Source: an uncultured Fretibacterium sp. (lineage in GTDB: Bacteria > Synergistota > Synergistia > Synergistales > Aminobacteriaceae). From it: 6,099 bases of DNA. Position numbers and translations under genes: made by a program. Positions 1 to 6,089 of the stretch are shown one piece after another (positions within the stretch are counted from its first letter, which is position 1; every line of letters begins with the position of its first letter). The notes below the pieces were generated by a model. The model ran no database searches and was not told the DNA's origin. It saw only the letters and a program-made list of their open reading frames with translations. The stretch is taken from contig NZ_CALIAA010000293.1 in NCBI RefSeq assembly GCF_938040765.1, positions 1 to 6,099 on the forward strand, read 5' to 3'.

Positions 1-452
1 CATAATTCTTTCTCGGCCTCGATGCCCGTCCCCTGCCCGCTCCTGTTCAATGTATCGATTTGCGTCTTCACGAAAACCGCGCAGCCGTGGTAGGGCAATC
101 GGCCCTCCCGTGTTTCCATGAAGCTGCTTCGAGCAAATTCGCGATACTGCTCCGGCTCCATGACAAGGCTGACGGACGTCTGTGCATCCGCCAGCTTCAT
201 CAACTGATCATTGAGCTTGTCCCTTTCGGCCTCGTTCGTCGTACAGTAGTTTCGCTGAAAAACGATGCAATACTTCTCCGCCAAAAGGCTCTGCTGCGGG
301 GACTTTGACCGAACAGCATCTTGAAGTAAACTACAGAGCTCCTTGACACCGCTCGAGTATTTGATGTTTTCAAATGACTGATCTCTCAAGGTCCTTAAAC
401 TACCGCATCCTGTAATGTTCAGGAGAAGATCTTTTTCAAAACGATCATTCAT
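1..452 (-). CDS. Unknown protein, 3' part cut off by the window edge
   Basis: An open frame starts at ATG (complement of 450-452) with MNDRFEKDLLLNITG and stays open for 150 codons to the left edge, so the C-terminus is missing. I do not recognise the family. The visible part looks soluble and charged, with no signal peptide or membrane segment. It has five scattered cysteines (in GCGS, ELCS, KYCIV, NYCTT, HGCAV) with no metal-binding spacing that I can name. The start overlaps the last 8 bases of the upstream small gene (445-684), which implies translational coupling. The ribosome-binding site is weak (a GGGGA about 11 bases upstream), which also fits coupling. Base composition is lower in GC than the metabolic genes (for example about 38% in 361-420 by count), suggesting a separate origin. 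The long uninterrupted frame and the overlap are the main support for it being real. Confidence 0.65.
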   Translation of the reverse strand, partial: MNDRFEKDLLLNITGCGSLRTLRDQSFENIKYSSGVKELCSLLQDAVRSKSPQQSLLAEKYCIVFQRNYCTTNEAERDKLNDQLMKLADAQTSVSLVMEPEQYREFARSSFMETREGRLPYHGCAVFVKTQIDTLNRSGQGTGIEAEKEL

Positions 453-684
453 GGAGCCACTTTTCCCCAAAAGCTGCAACCGCATCCGTGAGGTTAAAGC
501 CTCCGTCAATCAACCATTGAATACCATTGAAACGTTTAACATCATCCGCAACTCCAGGATGCAGAGGAATCTTAATCCTGAGCGCTGCAGCATCTTCTTT
601 CTTCCCCAGGCTTTCTAATTCTTGTGCTTTCACGATAATCGCCATGGTTTCTTCCTTGCTCATGCTGCTAGTCCACTCTTTCAC
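445..684 (-). CDS. Small hypothetical protein, 79 aa
   Basis: The chosen start is GTG (complement of 682-684) because a strong GGGAGGG Shine-Dalgarno lies 7 bases upstream. An internal ATG at residue 8 (MSKEETMAIIVKAQ) gives a natural-looking N-terminus but has no such site. The protein is short and soluble. Its first half looks helical and charged (roughly residues 9-37), followed by an IPLHPGVADD segment and a C-terminal stretch ending in AAFGEKWLHE. The protein is not assigned to a named family here. Its stop overlaps the start of the next gene (1-452), so the two form a small co-translated pair. It starts 46 bases after the prepilin stop on the same strand, so it could be read from the ior transcript. 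Its AT-richer composition suggests that it may be an acquired cassette. A small protein overlapping a larger partner resembles toxin-antitoxin or accessory-protein arrangements, but nothing in the sequence proves such a role. Confidence 0.7.
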   Translation of the reverse strand: MKEWTSSMSKEETMAIIVKAQELESLGKKEDAAALRIKIPLHPGVADDVKRFNGIQWLIDGGFNLTDAVAAFGEKWLHE

Positions 685-691
685 TGTGAAT

Positions 692-698
692 CCCTCCC
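692..698 (-). promoter_or_regulatory. Ribosome-binding site deciding the GTG start of the 79-aa gene
   Basis: On the minus strand GGGAGGG lies 7 bases before the GTG at 684. It is the only good Shine-Dalgarno sequence near this gene and decides the start in favour of GTG over the ATG at codon 8. Confidence 0.6.
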
Positions 699-730
699 TT
701 TGTCATAAAGCACACGCCCTTCCGATCAGC

Positions 731-1261
731 TTACTCCACTCCGCCCGGCGGAGGCGACGAAGCGGTACGCACCCGGCCATAGCCCGAGAGGATCAGGTAG
801 TGGGGCTTCGCCCCCCGCGGCGCCGTGATGCGGACCGTGGCCGCCGGAGTGAAGGTCCCCCACTGAGGGCTGTAAACGCTCTCGGGAGCGAATAAGCTGT
901 GACGGACAAGCTGGAACCGAACCCCCGGAGCTGCGGGGAACGTCTCCGCATCCGGATCGTCCTTCCACCTCAGGGCCAGGGTCTCCGCGGAGGTCCCGGC
1001 GCTGAGCCGAAGGGTAAAGGAACGCCCCGTCCGGTTCGCCCTCGTCAGAGAACGGAGGATCCAGTGCATGGCCCGTCCCGCCTCCCGCTCGGGGGACGCG
1101 CGGCCCCAGTTTATCGCTGCCGCCGCCCCTGCCATCAGTCCCAGGATCGACAGGACGATGAGCACCTCCGTCAGGGTGAAGGCGGGGCGGGGGAGGACCC
1201 CGACGCGCGCCGCGAGCGGGAGAAGCGTCCGGGAGCGTTCCGGATGATCGTGACGGCTCAG
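731..1261 (-). CDS. Type IV prepilin / GspH-FimT-like minor pseudopilin, unusual start
   Basis: This is a membrane-anchored pilin-like subunit, probably processed by prepilin peptidase and built into a type IV pilus or type II secretion pseudopilus. The sequence shows the class-III motif PA|FTLTEVLIVLSILGLMAG: processing after Ala, Phe at +1, the conserved Glu at +5, then a hydrophobic helix of about 20 residues. Next come an amphipathic helix (MHWILRSLTRANRTGRSFTLRL) and a small beta-rich domain ending near SGYGRVRT, as in GspH/FimT minor pilins. The mature part is about 149 residues. The first in-frame GTG (1165) lies inside the motif and would remove the cleavage site. Upstream to the iorB stop there is no ATG, GTG or TTG in any frame. 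The best candidate is CTG at 1261, 9 bases after GGGAGG, giving a 27-residue leader. This is long for a prepilin, so a frameshift or decayed start is the alternative. It directly follows iorB in the same frame. Confidence 0.75.
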   Translation of the reverse strand: MSRHDHPERSRTLLPLAARVGVLPRPAFTLTEVLIVLSILGLMAGAAAAINWGRASPEREAGRAMHWILRSLTRANRTGRSFTLRLSAGTSAETLALRWKDDPDAETFPAAPGVRFQLVRHSLFAPESVYSPQWGTFTPAATVRITAPRGAKPHYLILSGYGRVRTASSPPPGGVE

Positions 1262-1275
1262 GAGGTTTTACCTCC
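1261..1275 (-). promoter_or_regulatory. Hairpin over the iorB stop codon and the prepilin ribosome-binding site
   Basis: On the minus strand GGAGGT-AAA-ACCTCC forms a perfect 6-bp stem with a 3-base loop. The 5' arm is the only Shine-Dalgarno-like sequence for the prepilin gene, and the iorB TAA stop spans the end of that arm and the loop. A ribosome finishing iorB would open the hairpin, so I infer translational coupling. A very short, tight structure could also be fortuitous. Confidence 0.4.
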
Positions 1276-1843
1276 CGGAGGCGGAGAGACCCAGCTCGAA
1301 GACCCTGAGGTTCGCCTCCAGGTGCTTGGGCGGAGCCAACTCCTCGAGCGCCTTCTCGACGAGGTCCCGTTCCAGTCCGACGATGCCCATGCCGCTGGCG
1401 GCGCCAAGGATGAGGACGTTCAGAAAGAGGTAGTTGCCCTTCATGTGCGCGTTCAGGATGTCGTAGCCCGCGAAGCGGCAGACGTCGATCCCTCGGGACG
1501 AGAGATAGGCCGCGAGCCGCTCGTTTTGGAAGACGGCATCGTCGTGGACGTTGACGACGAAGGTTCCTCCCTCCCTGAGGTAGGGGAGGTTGCGGATGCC
1601 CTCCGACTGGTCGAAGGCCATCAGGACATCGGCCTGCCCCGTGCGGACCAGCGAGCCGCGGTAGCCGCCGATCTTGAAGTGGCTGATGACCGATCCGCCG
1701 CGCTGGGCCATGCCGTGGACCTCGCTGCCGATCACGGGCAGCCCCTTGCCGATCGCCACCCGACCCAGGACTCTGCTGGTGAAGAGGATGCCCTGGCCGC
1801 CTATCCCGACGATGACGTACTGCATGTCCTTGTCCCGACGCAT
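1268..1843 (-). CDS. iorB: Indolepyruvate:ferredoxin oxidoreductase, beta subunit
   Basis: This is the smaller subunit of indolepyruvate:ferredoxin oxidoreductase. With IorA it oxidatively decarboxylates arylpyruvates (indolepyruvate, phenylpyruvate, p-hydroxyphenylpyruvate) to aryl-acetyl-CoA and reduces ferredoxin in the cytoplasm of anaerobes. The 191 residues match the usual length and form the 2-oxoacid oxidoreductase gamma-type domain. It begins with the glycine-rich GIGGQGILFTSRVLG (about 13-27), followed by the family signature EVHGMAQRGGSV (about 41-52). A later segment, NAHMKGNYLFLNVLILGAASG, is also typical. ATG at 1843 is preferred because GGAGG lies 9 bases upstream. A second ATG at codon 7 has no comparable site. 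It begins one base after the iorA stop (TGA-G-ATG), so the two subunits are clearly co-translated. It ends in TAA and the following prepilin frame continues in phase. Confidence 0.95.
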   Translation of the reverse strand: MRRDKDMQYVIVGIGGQGILFTSRVLGRVAIGKGLPVIGSEVHGMAQRGGSVISHFKIGGYRGSLVRTGQADVLMAFDQSEGIRNLPYLREGGTFVVNVHDDAVFQNERLAAYLSSRGIDVCRFAGYDILNAHMKGNYLFLNVLILGAASGMGIVGLERDLVEKALEELAPPKHLEANLRVFELGLSASGR

Positions 1844-1844
1844 C

Positions 1845-3698
1845 TCAGTTCGCCTCCCTCTTCCCGATGGCCCCTTGCGGACAGACCGGCTCGCACGTCC
1901 CGCAGGAGATGCAGTAGAGCGGGTCGATCGAGACCTTTTTTGTGTGCTCGTCGAAATGCAGCCCCGGGCAGCCGAAGTAGTCGATGCAGTAGCGGCACCC
2001 CACGCACTTCTCGTGGTCGACGGTCATGGGGATGACCGGCTGCGGGCGCCTCAGCAGCATGCAGGGATGCCTGAAGATCAGGACCGCCGGGGTCCTCTGC
2101 GCCTCCGCGTGCTGCCACGCACGTTTGACCGCGTCGACCCCCACGGCGTGGTCGTAGGCGGGCACGGTCTCGACGAAGGCGACGCCGCATCCGCGGACCA
2201 GCTGCTCGAGGTCGACGGCGACGCCGGAGTCGTCCCTTCTGGGCTTGTCCCCCAGGCCGGGATGCGACTGCCCCCCCGTCATGGCGGTGGAGCTGTTGTC
2301 CAGGATGCAGAGGACGAACGCGTGGCGGTTGTACACGGCGCTGAGAAGGCCGGGCACGCCCATGTGGAAGAAGGTCGAGTCCCCGATGGTCGCGACGATG
2401 GGCCGGGATTGGCCCGTGACCTCGTGGGCCAGGAAAAATCCTGACGACACCGTGACGGCGGCGCCCATGCAGACGCTGGTGTCGATGCCCTTCTGGTTGA
2501 TGCCCAGCGTGTAGCAGCCGATATCCGATGGGTTGATGGCGTTGGGAAGCGCCCGGCGGATGGAGAAAAAACTGCTGCGGTGAGGGCACCCGGCGCAGAG
2601 CTGAGGCTTGCGCGGGGCGAGGTGCAGGTCCTTGATGACAGGGGCGAAATCCGGAAGGACGTCCGCCTTGGGAGGCTCCTCCCCCAGGACCTCCGTCAGG
2701 ATCGAGGCGATGACTTCGGGCAGGAGCTCCCCCGCGCCCGGGACCGTTCCGTCGCAGCGTCCCCGGACGTTCGTCCGGTCCGTGAGCTGCATCTCGATGA
2801 CGGGGTAACTCTCCTCGAGGACCAGCACGCGCTCGTGCCGCGCGACGAACGCGTCCGCCATCGTCCCCGGCAGGGGGAACGGCGTGCCGATCTTGAGAAT
2901 ATCGACGTCCTCCCGGCCCCATTCCTTCAGCACGTCGCACAGCGACGCGAAGGCGATCCCCGAGGCGATGACACCCAGCTTCGCCGACTTCGAGGAGGGA
3001 AGCTCGTAATTGTAGCGGCACCAATCCGTCTCGAACTCCCCGCGGATTTTTTCCAGCCGTGCGATGTGCTTGGGATGGGAGATACGCACGAGAGCGGGCA
3101 GCGGGCACCAGCGCGCGGGATTGCGGTCGAACTTGACGGGCAGGCCGTCGGCCCGGACGGAGGGCAGCGCAATCGCCTGGCGCGAGTGGGAGATGCGCGT
3201 CGTCGGGCGCAGGACGGTGGCGACGCCGTACCGCTCGGACAGCGCGTAGGCGTCGGCGACCATGGCCGCGGCCTCCGCTGCATCGGCGGGGTCGAGGCAG
3301 GGGACCTTGGCGAACATCGCGAAAAAGCGGCTGTCCTGCTCGTTCTGCGAGCTGTGGGGGCCGGGGTCATCGGCGGCGATGAGGAGCATGCCGCCCTCGA
3401 GTTCGTAAAGGGCCGTCGTCATGAAAGGGTCGGCGGCGACGTTCAGCCCCACGTGCTTCATGACGCAGCAGGCACGGGCCCCGGCGAAGGCCGCGGAGAC
3501 GGCCATCTCGTAGGCGACCTTCTCGTTTGCGCCCCACTCCACGGCGATCTCCGCGTCCTGCGCGTCCGCGAAGCGGGCTATGGCCGGAAGGATCTCCGAG
3601 GACGGCGTCCCCGGATAGGCGGTCGCGACCTGACAGCCCGCAGCGACGACCGCCCCCGCAATCGCCTCGTTGCCCAGAAGCAGTTCCTTCTTCTCCAT
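1845..3698 (-). CDS. iorA: Indolepyruvate:ferredoxin oxidoreductase, alpha subunit
   Basis: This is the thiamine-diphosphate and iron-sulfur subunit that performs CoA-dependent oxidative decarboxylation of arylpyruvates. All 617 residues are present, a normal family length. The N-terminal pyrimidine-binding-type domain has AYPGTPSSE (about 27-35) and EWGANEKVAYE (54-64). CAGCPHRS (368-375) opens the pyrophosphate-binding domain, which carries the ThDP/Mg motif GDSTFFHMG (439-447) through NSSTAMTGGQ (468-477). The C-terminus is a two-cluster [4Fe-4S] ferredoxin domain: Cys565, 568, 571, 577 and Cys596, 599, 602, 606. The first set has a wider last gap than a standard ferredoxin. The start ATG has GAGGGG 9 bases upstream and lies behind its own -10-like box and the hutU terminator, so iorAB is probably an independent transcription unit. 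No damage is visible. Confidence 0.96.
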   Translation of the reverse strand: MEKKELLLGNEAIAGAVVAAGCQVATAYPGTPSSEILPAIARFADAQDAEIAVEWGANEKVAYEMAVSAAFAGARACCVMKHVGLNVAADPFMTTALYELEGGMLLIAADDPGPHSSQNEQDSRFFAMFAKVPCLDPADAAEAAAMVADAYALSERYGVATVLRPTTRISHSRQAIALPSVRADGLPVKFDRNPARWCPLPALVRISHPKHIARLEKIRGEFETDWCRYNYELPSSKSAKLGVIASGIAFASLCDVLKEWGREDVDILKIGTPFPLPGTMADAFVARHERVLVLEESYPVIEMQLTDRTNVRGRCDGTVPGAGELLPEVIASILTEVLGEEPPKADVLPDFAPVIKDLHLAPRKPQLCAGCPHRSSFFSIRRALPNAINPSDIGCYTLGINQKGIDTSVCMGAAVTVSSGFFLAHEVTGQSRPIVATIGDSTFFHMGVPGLLSAVYNRHAFVLCILDNSSTAMTGGQSHPGLGDKPRRDDSGVAVDLEQLVRGCGVAFVETVPAYDHAVGVDAVKRAWQHAEAQRTPAVLIFRHPCMLLRRPQPVIPMTVDHEKCVGCRYCIDYFGCPGLHFDEHTKKVSIDPLYCISCGTCEPVCPQGAIGKREAN

Positions 3699-3740
3699 CG
3701 TTCAACACCCCTCAAAAATGTTGATGTGGATTCGGAATAT

Positions 3741-3746
3741 AGTATA
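3741..3746 (-). promoter_or_regulatory. Possible -10 box of the iorAB promoter
   Basis: On the minus strand TATACT (5 of 6 matches to the sigma-70 -10 consensus) lies in an AT-rich island between the hutU terminator and iorA. An overlapping TATATT follows at 3736-3741. The -35 candidates are poor: a TTTCTC that overlaps the terminator T-tract sits 17 bases upstream. Transcription starting just downstream would leave a leader of about 35 bases before the iorA ATG. Confidence 0.4.
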
Positions 3747-3766
3747 GCGCAAGGGCTCAGCCAGAG

Positions 3767-3790
3767 AAAAGGGCGGGAATGATCCCGCCC
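3767..3790 (-). terminator. Intrinsic terminator after hutU, also symmetric for the plus strand
   Basis: The arms GGGCGGGA (3771-3778) and TCCCGCCC (3783-3790) form a perfect 8-bp GC-rich stem with a 4-base loop. On the minus strand it is followed by TTTTCTC (from 3770 down), beginning 34 bases after the hutU stop. On the plus strand it is followed by CTTTTT (3791-3796), so it could stop transcription from both directions. It separates hutU from iorAB. Confidence 0.88.
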
Positions 3791-3824
3791 CTTTTTCGGA
3801 TGTCTCCTCCTGATTTTTGTATTT

Positions 3825-5864
3825 CTATCGGGAGCTTTCGGGGGTGTCGGCGCCGTGCCGCCTTCCGGCCAGCTCCGTCAAATACGCCTCGTCGGCCAGG
3901 TAGGGCAGGGTGATGTGCTCGCCCGTGCGCTTTTCGTTGAAGGCCGCGGCCGTCGCGAGCGCGTTCTCGTTTCGGGCCCAGGCCCTTCTCGCCACGCCGC
4001 CCATGACGTCCCAGCTCATGGCGCTTCGGATTATTTCGTCCACCCGGAACGAGCCGTCCAGCACCAGGCCGAACCCGCCGTTGACTGCCCGTCCGATGCC
4101 CACGCCGCCGCCGTTGTGCAGCGCCACCAGGCTCATGCCGCGCGCCGCGTTGCCCGCGAAGCACTGCGTGGCCATGTCCGCCATGATGTTGCTGCCGTCC
4201 TTGACGTTGGACGTCTCGCGGTAGGGCGAGTCCGTCCCGGACACGTCGTGGTGGTCGCGGCCCAGCATCACCGGCCCGATCTCCCCGTTGCGCACCATCT
4301 CGTTGAACTTCAGCGCGATGCGCACGCGGCCCTCCGCGTCCTGGTACAGGATGCGGCATTGTGTCCCGACCACCAGCTCGTTCTTCTCCGCGTCGCGGAT
4401 CCAGACCCAGTTGTCCTTGTCCTGGAAGCGCCGGTTGGGGTCGATGCAGTCCATCGCCGCCCTGTCCGTCCGCCTCAGGTCCTCGGGGTCCCGGGACAGG
4501 CAGCACCAGCGGAACGGTCCGTAGCCGTAGTCGAAGAGCATGGGCCCCATGATGTCCTCCACGTAGCTCGGGAAGATGAAGCCCTCGTGGGTGTCGCGGC
4601 CGTTCCTGGCCACCTCCGTCACGCCGGCGTCGAAGACCGCGCGCAGGAAGGCGTTTCCGTAGTCGAAGAAGTACGCCCCCCTCTCGACGAGCGTCCTCAC
4701 CAGGTTGAAATGGCGCCGCAGGGTCTCGTCCACCAGCACGCGGAAGCGGTCGGGGTCCTCCTTCAGCAGGCGCGTGCGCTCCTCGAAGGTGATGCCCGCC
4801 GGGCAGTAGCCGCCGTCGTAGGCCGCGTGGCAGCTCGTCTGATCGGAGAGCAGGTCGATGCCTATATTGTGGTCCACCGCGTACTGGAGCAGGTCCACGA
4901 CGTTGCCGTGAAAGGCGATGGATCGGACCTCCCCCTTGCGCATCAACTCATGGGCTCGGCCGAACGCCTCCTCGGGCGTCTTCGCGATCTCCTTGACCCA
5001 GCCCTGACCGTGCCGCGTCGCGATGCGGGATTCGTCCACCTCCGCCGTGACGGAGACGCAGCCCGCGATGTCCGCCGCCTTGGGCTGGGCGCCGCTCATG
5101 CCGCCCAGGCCCGAGGTGACGAAGAGCCGCCCCTTCAGGACGTCCGGGTTGTTGCCGAACTTCATGCGCCCGGCGTTCAGCACGGTGTTGAACGTTCCAT
5201 GCACGATGCCCTGAGGCCCGATGTACATCCAGCCGCCCGCGGTCATCTGTCCGTAGTTCGCCACGCCGAGCTGCATGGCGCGGTGCCACTCCTCCTGGTT
5301 GTCGAACAGCCCCACCATCATCGCGTTGGTGATGACGACGCGCGGCGCCTCGGGCTTCGACCGGAACAGGCCCAGAGGGTGTCCGGACTCCACCACCAGC
5401 GTCTGGTCGGGCGTCAGGACCTCCAGGTACTTCTTGATGAGGAGGTACTGCATCCAGTTCTGGCACACCTGCCCGGTCTCGCCGTAGGTGACGAGCTCGT
5501 AGGGGTAGAGCGCGATGTCGAAGTCCAGGTTGTTGTCGATCATCACCTGGAACGCGCGTCCCTCCGTGCAGCGCCCCCTGTACTCGCCGATGGGCCTGCC
5601 CCAGAGCCGGCCCTCGGGGCGGAACCGGTAGCCGTAGATGCGGCCTCGGGTCCTCAGCTCCTCCAGAAACTCCGGCGCCATCTTCCTGTGAAAACGCTCG
5701 GGGATGTAGCGCAGCGCGTTTTTGAGCGCCAGCACCGTCTCCCGCTCGTTCAGCGTGTACCCTCTGTCGGGCGCGCGGCGGCAGCCGGGGTCGAACTCGG
5801 GCATCCTGGGCAGTCCATTCGGGAAGTCCAGGGCCAGGGTCGTCGTCTCATCCTTCATTGGCAT
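3825..5864 (-). CDS. hutU: Urocanate hydratase (urocanase), long UROC1-like form
   Basis: This NAD-dependent cytosolic enzyme converts urocanate to 4-imidazolone-5-propionate, the second step of histidine degradation. From ATG 5864 the protein has 679 residues. It is closer in length to animal UROC1 (about 676) than to the common bacterial HutU (about 555), and its motifs also recall UROC1. Visible blocks are GGWMYIGPQG (210-219), the NAD-site GLGGMSGAQ (252-260), DQTSCHAAYDGGY (341-353), PFRWCC (450-455, around the position where urocanases carry the active-site cysteine), LGRDHHDVSGTDSPYRETSN (534-553) and ALHNGGGVGIG (581-591). ATG 5864 is preferred because GGAGAG lies 8 bases upstream. 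The longer GTG start (5885) would place that site inside the gene. A following ATG (5858) is too far from it. No other hut gene is in the window, and an intrinsic terminator follows, so it may be monocistronic or last in a unit. Confidence 0.97.
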   Translation of the reverse strand: MPMKDETTTLALDFPNGLPRMPEFDPGCRRAPDRGYTLNERETVLALKNALRYIPERFHRKMAPEFLEELRTRGRIYGYRFRPEGRLWGRPIGEYRGRCTEGRAFQVMIDNNLDFDIALYPYELVTYGETGQVCQNWMQYLLIKKYLEVLTPDQTLVVESGHPLGLFRSKPEAPRVVITNAMMVGLFDNQEEWHRAMQLGVANYGQMTAGGWMYIGPQGIVHGTFNTVLNAGRMKFGNNPDVLKGRLFVTSGLGGMSGAQPKAADIAGCVSVTAEVDESRIATRHGQGWVKEIAKTPEEAFGRAHELMRKGEVRSIAFHGNVVDLLQYAVDHNIGIDLLSDQTSCHAAYDGGYCPAGITFEERTRLLKEDPDRFRVLVDETLRRHFNLVRTLVERGAYFFDYGNAFLRAVFDAGVTEVARNGRDTHEGFIFPSYVEDIMGPMLFDYGYGPFRWCCLSRDPEDLRRTDRAAMDCIDPNRRFQDKDNWVWIRDAEKNELVVGTQCRILYQDAEGRVRIALKFNEMVRNGEIGPVMLGRDHHDVSGTDSPYRETSNVKDGSNIMADMATQCFAGNAARGMSLVALHNGGGVGIGRAVNGGFGLVLDGSFRVDEIIRSAMSWDVMGGVARRAWARNENALATAAAFNEKRTGEHITLPYLADEAYLTELAGRRHGADTPESSR

Positions 5865-5950
5865 CGCAAAGTCTCTCCTCTCCACTTCGGGCGGGTCCTG
5901 CAGCGAGGGCGTTCAATCCCGTGCGGGCTTTTTTCCATACAGGCTTTTCT

Positions 5951-6083
5951 GCCGGGAAAAACGGGACGGCCGGACTTCGTCCGGGGCTTACGACAACGAT
6001 ATCGTTTCCCGGCCGAGGAACATCCCCGGTCCTCGACGGGCACTCGCCCATCGCAAGGTCACCGGGTTTACGACCGTCCCCAT
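5951..6083 (-). ncRNA. Candidate structured 5' leader RNA of hutU
   Basis: No convincing gene fits in the more than 200 bases before hutU, but the minus-strand RNA would fold well. Hairpin 6025-6066 pairs ACCGGG with CCCGGT (6 bp), then AGG with CCT, TCG with CGA, a G-U pair, and GCCC with GGGC around a 4-base loop, with two 2-base bulges on one side. The position that is G-U in minus-strand RNA would be a C-A mismatch on the plus strand, which favours minus-strand transcription. A second hairpin, CCGGAC-TTC-GTCCGG (5970-5984, plus-strand notation), abuts one arm of a 7-bp long-range pair (5963-5969 with 6074-6080). That pair could close the whole fold, and it is followed on the RNA by GUUUUU. 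The arms 5951-5959 and 6005-6013 are also perfectly complementary (9 bp). It resembles a riboswitch or attenuator in shape, but I cannot match it to a known class, and GC-rich DNA forms chance stems. Confidence 0.35.
5995..6006. promoter_or_regulatory. Perfect 12-bp palindrome, possible operator
   Basis: AACGATATCGTT is a perfect palindrome in the non-coding region upstream of hutU. Its symmetry suits a dimeric helix-turn-helix repressor. The form resembles LacI-type half-sites, but no regulator gene is in the window to tie it to. Alternatively it forms part of the leader RNA fold, since it overlaps one arm of the 9-bp inverted repeat. Confidence 0.35.
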
Positions 6084-6089
6084 TTCGAT

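Noticed and set aside
731..1165. GTG 1165 as the prepilin start
   Set aside because: It begins after the FTLTE motif and would delete the processing site and the start of the conserved helix.
899..2035. 378-codon plus-strand frame opposite the prepilin, iorB and the iorA 3' end
   Set aside because: It crosses three minus-strand genes antisense, is low-complexity and Arg/Pro-rich, and shows no recognisable domain.
1801..3108. 435-codon minus-strand frame overlapping iorA
   Set aside because: It is out of phase within iorA and His/Arg/Gly/Pro-rich, as expected for a shifted frame of a real gene.
2580..3782. 400-codon open frame on the plus strand opposite iorA
   Set aside because: It lies antisense to iorA, which has all its motifs. 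Its Arg/Gly/Asp-rich product is typical of the reverse strand of GC-rich coding DNA.
5865..5885. Upstream GTG start for hutU (7 extra residues)
   Set aside because: It would place the GGAGAG ribosome-binding site inside the gene. ATG 5864 has correct spacing.
5911..5934. CCCGTGCGGG followed by a T6 tract on the plus strand as a terminator
   Set aside because: The stem is only 3-4 bp with a minimal loop, and there is no plus-strand gene before it.
5957..5984. Hairpin CCGGAC-TTC-GTCCGG plus the following T-run as a simple intrinsic terminator for the minus strand
   Set aside because: Eight bases separate the stem from the T-run, too far for a standard terminator. Only the long-range pairing ends next to the T-run.
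5848..6051. 67-codon minus-strand frame before hutU
   Set aside because: It has only a weak GGTGA site, a Pro/Arg-rich composition and no recognised domain, and it overlaps the hutU start out of phase. I treat the region as non-coding leader, noting the ATG only as a possible upstream initiation site.
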